Shown piece by piece: positions 26,062 through 33,784 of a stretch of DNA of 64,000 nucleotides. The first letter of the stretch is position 1. Every line of letters begins with the position of its first letter. The stretch is taken from contig OY282420.1 in assembly GCA_958295955.1 (NCBI GenBank), forward strand, positions 4,377,626-4,441,625, written 5' to 3'. A program made the position numbers and the translations under genes. The notes beneath the pieces were generated by a model, which ran no database searches, had not been told where the DNA came from, and worked only from the letters and a program-made list of their open reading frames with translations. This stretch comes from an uncultured Bryobacterales bacterium (GTDB lineage Bacteria; Acidobacteriota; Terriglobia; Bryobacterales; UBA6623).

Positions 26062-27858
26062 ATGAACGAGACGACTGCAAGACTGTTCGCGAGGCCGGCG
26101 GCGAACGCTGAAAACAGGAACCGGCGCGCGGCCCGCCGCCTGCCGAAATTTGTAATCCATTCGCCGCATTGCTGTCAAGGGGCATGCGGATTTCTTGCCA
26201 AACCGTTCGGCGCGGCTTGCGCGCTCGTTTTGGCCGCCGCCGCGTTGCCGCTGCTTGCCGCCGGCGACGCCCCCGACCTCGAAGTCGTCAACCGCATTCG
26301 CACGGAGGCGTTCGACGACAGCCAGGTCATGGAGCACATCTTTCACCTGGTTGACGTGAACGGGCCGCGGATCACGAATTCGCCGGGATTTCAAGCTGCG
26401 GCCGACTGGGCCGTGGAGCAGCTCGGCGAATGGGGGCTGGTCAACGTCAAACAGGAAAAGTGGGGGCCGTTCGGGCAGGGCTGGTCGCGGGAATACTTCT
26501 CGGCGCACCTGGTCTCGCCCGGATACGAGCAACTGATCGGAGTGCCTCTGGGCTGGAGTCCTTCGACCGAGGGCAAGCTGAGCGGAACGCCCAAGATCGC
26601 AGTTCTCCAGCGGGAGCGCACCTTCCGCCGCGACGAACAGGCTGTCGACGAGTACATCGCCAAGTGGAAGGGCAAGCTCGACGGCGCGCTGCTGATGATC
26701 GCCGAGCCGAAGAAGCTTGCGCCGCGCGCGGCGCCCGCGCTGCATCGCTTTTCCGGGGAAGAACTGGCCGCGCTCGAGCGGGCGAGGCCGCCTGCGCCGC
26801 CGATCGACTACCTCGATTCCGATTTGGAAGTTCCGCGGGATGCTGAAGACCGCCGCAACTTCTTCGCCAAGGCGCCGGCCTGGTATTTCGAATGGCGCAT
26901 GAAAGAAAGCCGGCGCATCCAGAGCAAGCTGAACGCCTTTCTGGTCGATGAGGGCGTGAAGCTGGTGATTTATCCCGCCGCGGGCGGCGACGGCGGCACC
27001 GTGTTTCCGCCCCGCGGGGGCAACCGCTTCGTCGAAGACGCGCTGCCGCCGCCTTCGATCGCGCTGACTCCCGAGCACTACAACCGCGTTTACCGTCTGC
27101 TCGACAAGGGCGTCGCAGCGCAGATCGAAGTCGAAGTGCGGGCGACGTTCTACCGCGGCGACCTCGACTCGATCAACGTCGTGGGCGAGATACCGGGCGG
27201 CTCCAAGGCCGATGAGCTGGTGATGCTCGGCGGACACCTCGACTCCACCGCCGCGGCGCTGGGCGCCACCGACAACGGCGCCGGATGCGCGGTCATGATG
27301 GAAGCCGTGCGGCTGCTGAAGAAACTCGACCTGCCCCTGGCGCGCACGGTGCGCATCGCGTTGTGGGGAGGCGAGGAACAGTACCTGCTCGGCTCGAGAG
27401 CGTACGTGAAAGAGCATTTCGGCGACCCGGAAACGATGCAGCTCACGGCGCGGCACGAGAAGTTTGCCGGCTATTTCAACGTGGACAACGGAACGGGCAA
27501 GATACGAGGCGTCTATCTGCAAGGCAACGACCGCGTGCGGCCCATCTTCCGGCAATGGCTGGAGCCGTTCCGCGACCTGGGCGCAGGGACGCTGTCAATC
27601 CGCAAAACCGGCGGGACCGACCACCTTGCGTTCGACGCCGTGGGCTTGCCGGGCTTCCAGTTCATTCAAGACCGAGTGGAGTACGAAACGCGCACGCACC
27701 ACTCGAACATGGATAACGTCGACCGCATTCAGCCGGCGGATCTGATCGAGGCGTCGGCGATCGTGGCCTCGTTCGTCTATCACGCGGCGAACCGCGAAGA
27801 GTTGCTGCCGCGCAAGCCGCTTCCCGATCCGCAGCCGCTGACCAAACCGGAACGGTAG
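26062..27858 (+). CDS. Secreted M28-family metallopeptidase
   Basis: 598 aa from the first in-frame ATG; the true start is unsure. A signal-like segment (GAACALVLAAAALPLLAAG) begins about 50 residues after that ATG, and no ATG/GTG/TTG is nearer. The catalytic domain has zinc ligands in GGHLDSTAAALGATDNGAG and WGGEEQYLLGS, with further ligands in VDNGTG and THHSNMD, as in aminopeptidase Y/Q-type M28 enzymes. An insert domain (about 130-330) resembles a PA domain. It is predicted to be an exported zinc aminopeptidase or carboxypeptidase. Only 15 bp separate this ATG from the divergent neighbour's start. Confidence 0.82.
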   Translation: MNETTARLFARPAANAENRNRRAARRLPKFVIHSPHCCQGACGFLAKPFGAACALVLAAAALPLLAAGDAPDLEVVNRIRTEAFDDSQVMEHIFHLVDVNGPRITNSPGFQAAADWAVEQLGEWGLVNVKQEKWGPFGQGWSREYFSAHLVSPGYEQLIGVPLGWSPSTEGKLSGTPKIAVLQRERTFRRDEQAVDEYIAKWKGKLDGALLMIAEPKKLAPRAAPALHRFSGEELAALERARPPAPPIDYLDSDLEVPRDAEDRRNFFAKAPAWYFEWRMKESRRIQSKLNAFLVDEGVKLVIYPAAGGDGGTVFPPRGGNRFVEDALPPPSIALTPEHYNRVYRLLDKGVAAQIEVEVRATFYRGDLDSINVVGEIPGGSKADELVMLGGHLDSTAAALGATDNGAGCAVMMEAVRLLKKLDLPLARTVRIALWGGEEQYLLGSRAYVKEHFGDPETMQLTARHEKFAGYFNVDNGTGKIRGVYLQGNDRVRPIFRQWLEPFRDLGAGTLSIRKTGGTDHLAFDAVGLPGFQFIQDRVEYETRTHHSNMDNVDRIQPADLIEASAIVASFVYHAANREELLPRKPLPDPQPLTKPER

Positions 27859-28009
27859 TTGAAGAAACGCGGGAGTTGCGCAAGTAAGACTGACTTGACT
27901 GTTTTACCTCGTACCATGCAATCTGCCTTTACTGCGCGTCGCGCTCCGCGGTAACATTCGAAGCTTAAGGATTTGATTACACATAGGAACAAGAACGGGG
28001 ATCATTCCA

Positions 28010-28702
28010 ATGCGCATCCCGCAGCTTCCTGCCTCAAAGGGCAGTAAGAAGTGGCTACAAATTCTGGTCAACGAGTGTCCGAATCTGCTGCCACCCCTTC
28101 CTGGCCGGCTACAGTTGAAGACATCGGATATTCAGTGGAGTTCGCCGCTCCAGTGCGATGGATACTTTGAGTACCAAGACGACAAATTTCTCAATCGGCT
28201 CGAAATAGATCTGGAACAATATCCTCTCAATGAATTCTGGCCGAAACGGGGACCCCAATGGGACGGGCTCGCCAAAACCGGTGCGGGCAAGATAATTTTG
28301 GTCGAGGCCAAGTCACACATCGGGGAAATGCAAAGTGGGGGATCGCGAGCCACAGACCCGAAGTCGAGGCAAACCATATCCTCTAGCTTGAATATGACGC
28401 GGCAATCCTTGGGCGTAAATCCTGGGGCTGCTGATTGGATTTCCTCCCCCTACTTCCAGTATGCCAACCGTCTGGCGCACCTGTACCTGCTAGTCAAATT
28501 GAATGTCATCGACGCCTACCTGATGATGATTTACTTTCTGAACGACGCGGAGCAGAAAGGCCCGACCCAAATCTCGGAATGGGAAGAGGCTATCCGGGAA
28601 CAGAACGCCTGCTTGGGCCTGCCCGATGATCACCATTTGTCTGGCCGAGTGATTTCTCTATACCCCAACGTTCGCGACATCAAGCAGCGGGTATCCTTCT
28701 AG
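28010..28702 (+). CDS. PD-(D/E)XK nuclease-like protein in AT-rich island
   Basis: 230 aa, no signal peptide. The segment GPQWDGLAKTGAGKIILVEA followed by KSH shows D-x13-E-A-K, the spacing of the PD-(D/E)XK catalytic core. An upstream LEIDLEQY could give the helix acid. FWPKRGPQWDGL resembles a widespread family of uncharacterised single-domain proteins with a VEAK motif. The C-terminal part is helical (YANRLAHLYLLVKL). Base composition is near 50% GC, unlike the genes either side, so it is probably acquired. Its stop overlaps the promoter-like TATAAT of the next gene. Activity not shown; it could be a nuclease-fold regulator. Confidence 0.5.
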   Translation: MRIPQLPASKGSKKWLQILVNECPNLLPPLPGRLQLKTSDIQWSSPLQCDGYFEYQDDKFLNRLEIDLEQYPLNEFWPKRGPQWDGLAKTGAGKIILVEAKSHIGEMQSGGSRATDPKSRQTISSSLNMTRQSLGVNPGAADWISSPYFQYANRLAHLYLLVKLNVIDAYLMMIYFLNDAEQKGPTQISEWEEAIREQNACLGLPDDHHLSGRVISLYPNVRDIKQRVSF

Positions 28703-28718
28703 TATAATCGTCGGCATC

Positions 28719-29195
28719 GTGGAGGACAAGGGCAAGGGGTTAGTTGATCCCCAAGGTAACCCGATATCGACGGAGATATTACAGGCAAGGGAAGCAGCGA
28801 AGCGCAAAGCTGAATCGACAACCTACAGACCAGATCCGATAGCAGAGCGGGAAGCGGCGAAACGACCACCTAAACCACCGGGTTACCACAGTCCAGGTCG
28901 GAAAAAGAAAGAAGAACTAGGGCCGGGATGCACTTTTTTGATATTATGCTTGGTCAGTGTTTGCATGCTCGGTTTTTGTCTCTCGAACATCGGCGGAAAC
29001 GGCGATACTAAGATCCGGCGACCCTACGAACCCCGTCGCAACACTGAATATCATGCTTGCATGGAGCGGCTAAGCTGCATGGATCATTACTCCGATTGCC
29101 TGGTTCAAACCGGCGACGATAACCATTGCCGCGACGTACTGGCTAACTGTATTGTGCCTTGTATCGGGCTGCCTGGAACCCCTAACCCTAGATAA
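28719..29195 (+). CDS. Bitopic six-cysteine protein A (novel family)
   Basis: 158 aa from GTG; TATAAT lies 10 nt upstream. The N-terminal tail is charged and carries KGLVDPQGNPIS near residue 7. A Lys-rich stretch (GRKKKEE) precedes one membrane helix (CTFLILCLVSVCMLGFCLS), giving N-in/C-out topology. The outer C-terminus has six cysteines spaced C-x5-C-x6-C-x9-C-x6-C-x3-C, which suggests a disulfide-stapled helical hairpin. The same design is found in the convergent gene 12 bp away (29208-29759). Codon use is AT-richer than the surroundings. I do not recognise a family and assign no function. Confidence 0.55.
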   Translation: MEDKGKGLVDPQGNPISTEILQAREAAKRKAESTTYRPDPIAEREAAKRPPKPPGYHSPGRKKKEELGPGCTFLILCLVSVCMLGFCLSNIGGNGDTKIRRPYEPRRNTEYHACMERLSCMDHYSDCLVQTGDDNHCRDVLANCIVPCIGLPGTPNPR

Positions 29196-29207
29196 TTGTG
29201 TCCATGT

Positions 29208-29759
29208 TTACCGCCCAAACCTTGCATCACATGGTTTTCCGCAAGCATATGCCCATTCTGAACAGATGCGGATTTTGTCTAGTTTCTCCTTGTCCGTCTT
29301 GGCTTGTTGCGCCATCGTAACGCATTCGCGCGCTCCATATTCGCAACCGGCATAAACTATACAATCCTCATACGTCGCTGCTTCGGTGTAATCCAAACCG
29401 CCCATTGCCTCGCGTGCTTGCCGAAAGGATAGGGAGTATTCTTGCTCTGTCACGCCCTCAGTCGATGGGGTTTGCTGCGTTGTTCTGGCGCCGGCGTCCC
29501 GTGGATCTAAACCGCTGGTGTCGGTTTCGAGGCTGGTAACGCAAAACCCCATAAGCCCCGCAAGCCCTACTAGCCAACATGCCCAAATTAACGGTTCAAC
29601 CGGCTTAAGCTCTTGCTTCGGTGCGTGAACCGTTTTAGGCCGCGCCCGCGCCCGTGCTCGCAATTCTGCCTTGTGTGCTTCGTCCGCCCGCGTTTTCGCA
29701 TCCGGTAACGGGTACCCATACTGGTCAACCAACCCGTCGTCCTTGCCGTCCGCGTTCAT
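29208..29759 (-). CDS. Bitopic six-cysteine protein B (novel family)
   Basis: 183 aa. It starts MNADGKDDGLVDQYGYPLPD, sharing the GLVDxxGxP motif of protein A. A basic region (AELRARARARPKTVHAPKQ) precedes one membrane helix (LIWACWLVGLAGLMGFCV), so the topology is N-in/C-out. The outer domain has cysteines spaced C-x5-C-x6-C-x19-C-x6-C-x3-C, the same as protein A except for a longer middle loop. The two are diverged paralogues, tail to tail. Function unknown. No clear ribosome site is seen before the ATG. Confidence 0.5.
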   Translation of the reverse strand: MNADGKDDGLVDQYGYPLPDAKTRADEAHKAELRARARARPKTVHAPKQELKPVEPLIWACWLVGLAGLMGFCVTSLETDTSGLDPRDAGARTTQQTPSTEGVTEQEYSLSFRQAREAMGGLDYTEAATYEDCIVYAGCEYGARECVTMAQQAKTDKEKLDKIRICSEWAYACGKPCDARFGR

Positions 29760-30248
29760 GTCGATAGGTTATCAGAATGCTTGTTTCAGCGTCCGTGCCC
29801 CTTAATGCCTTGTGTTTGATTCCGGCCATTGTCAGCCCCATTAGGGTGTCGGAAGTATTGGTTTTCCGCGCCGGCCTTTCGCGTTTTTCGGGTCTCACGG
29901 CCTGATCCCATTGAAACATGAGTGTTTACGTCTTTATTTCTCCAGAATCTATCAGGCCCCGTGTAATCAAAAGGAGTGCCTGACCACGCTGCGCGAAACT
30001 CGGGTACACTGCCGTTCGGGAGGTCCGCTGCATGGCCGGCCGGAACGTTATCGCTCATATCGATGCTCGTTTTGCCGAACTTAGCGCCAAGATCGATGCC
30101 TAGGGAGCCTCGTACCGTCATATGATTGGGGTACTAATCGGCTTGCTGGGCACTGCCGTGATTAGCGGCATAGTTGCGCTCTTCCTTCGCGGCTAGACCT
30201 CCGGCGTAAGAAGATCGCCGGACACGCGGCTCGCTCGGCTAAGAGGCG
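29760..30248. other. Right part of AT-rich island, no firm intact gene
   Basis: 489 bases between protein B and the KdsC-like phosphatase. A 111-codon minus frame (29786-30121) exists, but it is Gly/Asn/Arg-rich with no fold signature and is doubtful. The plus strand holds the amber-interrupted mini-gene at 30032-30196. Composition returns to high GC after about 30200. I see no att repeat, integrase or IS end. Confidence 0.45.
30032..30196 (+). pseudogene. Amber-interrupted small coiled-coil/membrane mini-gene
   Basis: ATG 30032 has a GGGAGG ribosome site 8 nt upstream and reads MAGRNVIAHIDARFAELSAK + IDA to a TAG at 30101-30103. The same frame then continues GASYRH and MIGVLIGLLGTAVISGIVAL + FLRG, a membrane helix, to a stop at 30194-30196. 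The whole, 54 positions, looks like an amphipathic helix plus C-terminal membrane anchor split by one in-frame amber codon. It may be a decayed gene, or two tiny genes with ATG 30122 as second start. Confidence 0.3.
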
Positions 30249-30797
30249 TCAGATGCGGTACTGCGCCAGCGTCCGCTCCCACTTCCCCTGAGCCTTGAGC
30301 AGCAGTTCGACGACGTCGCGGATGACGCCGCGGCCGCCTCTCGCGGGCGTCTGCCAGTGAATCGACTCGCGGACTTCCGGCCGGGCGTCGGCAGGCCCCG
30401 CGGCCAGGCCGACCCGCTTCAGCAGCGGCAGGTCGGTCACGTCGTCGCCGATGTAGGCGACTTGCTCCGCGGCAAGCCCCGCGTCCTGCAAGATGTCCTC
30501 GAACGAGGCCAGCTTGTCGGTGCGTCCCTCGACGAGGTAGCGCATATGCACTGAGCGGGCGCGCTCCCGCACGGCGAGGCCGCCGCGGCCGGTGACGATG
30601 CCGGCTTCGATGCCGGCTTCGCGCAGCCACTTGAAGGCGATGCCGTCCCGGCAATCGAACGCCTTGGTTTCGACAACCGCGCCGTCCGGCCCCGGAATGA
30701 AATAAATGGTTCCGTCGGTCAGCACGCCGTCGCAGTCCATCAGCAGCAGGCGGATCTTCGCCGCCCGATCGAGAAGTTCCTGGGGGTAGCCGCTCAT
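30249..30797 (-). CDS. KdsC-like HAD phosphatase
   Basis: 182 aa from ATG 30797, matching the KdsC family length. The HAD motifs are LLLMDCDGVLTDGTIYF (nucleophile Asp and acid Asp), VTGRGG, and AYIGDDVTDLPLL. There is no cap domain, as in C0-type tetrameric KDO 8-phosphate phosphatases. It probably releases phosphate from 3-deoxy-octulosonate 8-phosphate for LPS, though related sialic-acid type phosphatases share this pattern and no kds gene is adjacent. GATAAAAGAGAG precedes the ATG. Confidence 0.8.
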   Translation of the reverse strand: MSGYPQELLDRAAKIRLLLMDCDGVLTDGTIYFIPGPDGAVVETKAFDCRDGIAFKWLREAGIEAGIVTGRGGLAVRERARSVHMRYLVEGRTDKLASFEDILQDAGLAAEQVAYIGDDVTDLPLLKRVGLAAGPADARPEVRESIHWQTPARGGRGVIRDVVELLLKAQGKWERTLAQYRI

Positions 30798-30866
30798 TCT
30801 CTCTTTTATCGCATGGCGGGCAGGGAACCGCTTGCCGTCAGAGTCCCTGTAGAATAAACACGGCAG

Positions 30867-31418
30867 ATGAGTAGAGCGGCCGAATTGACGGGGCGGACCG
30901 GGCAATTCCGCGTAGAGGGGCTTCCGGGCCTGTCGAAAAATGCCGTGGACTTCCTTCGCCGACATCCGGAGGAAGCATGCATGGCGCTGGAAACCGCTGC
31001 CGCTCGGCATAAGGCGCTGGGCAACGGCGCTTCCGTCGATGTGCCGGAAAGTCTCAAGCCGTTCATCGTTAGCCGCCCGAGAAGCGCGGATATGCTCGAC
31101 GTTGCGGAAGCCGCCGTGCGCCTGAGAATTTCTCCCTCAACAGTTTACAACTGGGTGGGCAACAGAAAGCTTCTTGCCTGGAAGCCGGCCGGCCGCCGCC
31201 GGACGATTCCCGCCGGGCAGATTCTCGGTCCGCGCAAGGTTGTTCCGGGCATCGCCAAGGTCCTGGATATTATCGGCAGTCCCGAGCTGACATGGACATT
31301 TTTGTCTCAGGAATGGCCTTTTGCCGCCGAGGTCGCACGTCCTCTTGACAAGTTGGCTGCCGGGCAAGTCGAAGAAGTTGTCGGCGCAGCTCCCGGTTTC
31401 GGCACAACCTTTACGTGA
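30867..31418 (+). CDS. Xre/MbcA/ParS-type antitoxin, orphan
   Basis: 183 aa. The central region is a helix-turn-helix of excisionase type (MLDVAEAAVRLRISPSTVYN, about 75-96). The C-terminal part has the toxin-binding antitoxin pattern VLDIIGSPELTWTFLSQEWP and ARPLDKLAAGQVEEVV, as in antitoxins paired with RES-domain toxins. The expected RES toxin is not downstream: a GTGA-overlapping frame at 31415-31510 encodes only about 31 residues with no RES motif, and then gapdh begins. TAGAAT lies 11 nt upstream of the ATG. It may be a repressor now free of its toxin. Confidence 0.65.
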   Translation: MSRAAELTGRTGQFRVEGLPGLSKNAVDFLRRHPEEACMALETAAARHKALGNGASVDVPESLKPFIVSRPRSADMLDVAEAAVRLRISPSTVYNWVGNRKLLAWKPAGRRRTIPAGQILGPRKVVPGIAKVLDIIGSPELTWTFLSQEWPFAAEVARPLDKLAAGQVEEVVGAAPGFGTTFT

Positions 31419-31513
31419 AAAGCCCGGCCTATCCACGTGAGCGGGTCGAGGCCGTACTCGTTGCAGTCAATCTTCCGTCCGCGCTTTTGCATCCCCCGCA
31501 AGAGAATTAGTAG

Positions 31514-32557
<1,044 letters not shown>

Positions 32558-32584
32558 ATCCGCCGTAACGGCGCGGGGCAGGGA

Positions 32585-33784
32585 ATGGCCTTCCAGACAA
32601 TCGGCGATCTCGACCTTGCCGGCAAAAGAGCGTTCGTCCGCGTGGATTTCAACGTCCCGCTCGACAAGGAAACCGGCAAGATCATTACCAGCGATACGCG
32701 CATCCGCGCCGCGCTGCCGACCATTCGCCTGGCGCTGGAGAAGGGCGCGGCGCTCGTGCTGGCTTCGCACTTGGGGCGGCCCAAGGGCAAGCCGGCGGCC
32801 AAGATGAGCCTGGCGCCGGTCGCCGCCCGGCTGAGCGAGTTGCTGGCCAAGCCGGTCAAGCAGGCCCCCGATTGCGTCGGGCCGGAGGTTCGTTCCCTCG
32901 CGGACGCCATGCGGCCCGGAGATGTGCTGCTGCTCGAAAATTTGCGTTTTCATGCCGGGGAGGAGGCGAACGACCCGCAGTTCGCCGCGCAGTTGGCCGC
33001 CTTGGCCGATGTTTACGTCAACGATGCTTTCGGGGCGGCTCACCGCGCGCATGCCTCGACCGCCGGCATGGCCGGGCATTTCGCCGCAAGAGCCGCCGGC
33101 CTGCTGATGCGCAAGGAGTTGAAATACCTTTCGATGGCCCTGCGCGAACCCCGCCGTCCGTACCTGGCGATCGTCGGCGGAGCGAAGATTTCAGGCAAGA
33201 TCGACGTGCTCGAAAGCTTCCTCAAGCTTGCCGACCGCGTCTTGATCGGCGGCGCGATGGCCTACACGTTCCTCAAGGCCCAAGGGATCGGGATCGGCTC
33301 GTCCCTGGTCGAGGAAGAAAAGCTCGCTTTGGCCGCGGACCTGCTCGACCGCGCCGGCGGCAAGCTCGCGCTGCCCAGCGATCATGTGGCCGCCAGGGAA
33401 TGCAGCGCCGGCAGTCCGACGCAAATCGTCGCCGGCGCCGTGCCGGACGGTTGGCTGGGGCTCGATATCGGCCCCACAACCGCCGCGGCCTATGAGGAAG
33501 CGATTCGCCAAGCCGGGATGATTGTCTGGAACGGGCCGATGGGCGTATTCGAATTGCCTCCTTTCGCCGCGGGCACGCTGCGCGTGGCGCGGGCCGTCGA
33601 GGCGGCGTCGGACCATGCCGTCACCATCGTCGGCGGCGGCGATTCGGAAAAAGCGGTCCAGACCGCCGGCGTCGGCAAGAAGATCACGCACATCTCGACC
33701 GGCGGCGGAGCTTCGCTCGACTTCCTTTCGGGACGGACGCTGCCGGGCGTCGCGGCGCTCGGCGAACCTTCTACAATCGCGTAG
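32585..33784 (+). CDS. pgk: Phosphoglycerate kinase
   Basis: 399 aa. N-terminal FVRVDFNVPLD, the substrate-binding SHLGRPKGK, VNDAFGAAHRAHAS, and the C-terminal nucleotide-binding VGGGDSEKAV and STGGGASLDFLSG are all present. It makes ATP from 1,3-bisphosphoglycerate. Downstream partner of gap. Its last codons contain the TACAAT promoter element of the next gene, and its TAG stop abuts that gene's ATG. Confidence 0.97.
   Translation: MAFQTIGDLDLAGKRAFVRVDFNVPLDKETGKIITSDTRIRAALPTIRLALEKGAALVLASHLGRPKGKPAAKMSLAPVAARLSELLAKPVKQAPDCVGPEVRSLADAMRPGDVLLLENLRFHAGEEANDPQFAAQLAALADVYVNDAFGAAHRAHASTAGMAGHFAARAAGLLMRKELKYLSMALREPRRPYLAIVGGAKISGKIDVLESFLKLADRVLIGGAMAYTFLKAQGIGIGSSLVEEEKLALAADLLDRAGGKLALPSDHVAARECSAGSPTQIVAGAVPDGWLGLDIGPTTAAAYEEAIRQAGMIVWNGPMGVFELPPFAAGTLRVARAVEAASDHAVTIVGGGDSEKAVQTAGVGKKITHISTGGGASLDFLSGRTLPGVAALGEPSTIA
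33772..33777 (+). promoter_or_regulatory. -10 element inside pgk 3' end, leaderless layout
   Basis: TACAAT ends 7 nt before the ATG at 33785. The element lies within the last pgk codons, so the following gene could be transcribed both from the gap-pgk promoter and from this internal leaderless promoter. Confidence 0.5.

Noticed and set aside
26169..26354. Alternative M28 start at the ATG in another frame (26181-26183)
   Set aside because: That ATG is out of frame with the peptidase, and its own frame is Arg-rich shadow sequence.
29786..30121. 111-codon minus-strand frame in the AT-rich island
   Set aside because: Low-complexity Gly/Asn/Arg content, no ribosome site and no fold signature; it overlaps the better-supported plus-strand mini-gene. 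Kept only as part of the region note.
27859..30248. Integration by a site-specific recombinase at a tRNA
   Set aside because: No tRNA, integrase or direct repeat is seen at either edge of the AT-rich segment.
31415..31510. 31-codon frame overlapping the antitoxin stop as a RES toxin
   Set aside because: Far too short and lacks any RES-type conserved residues.
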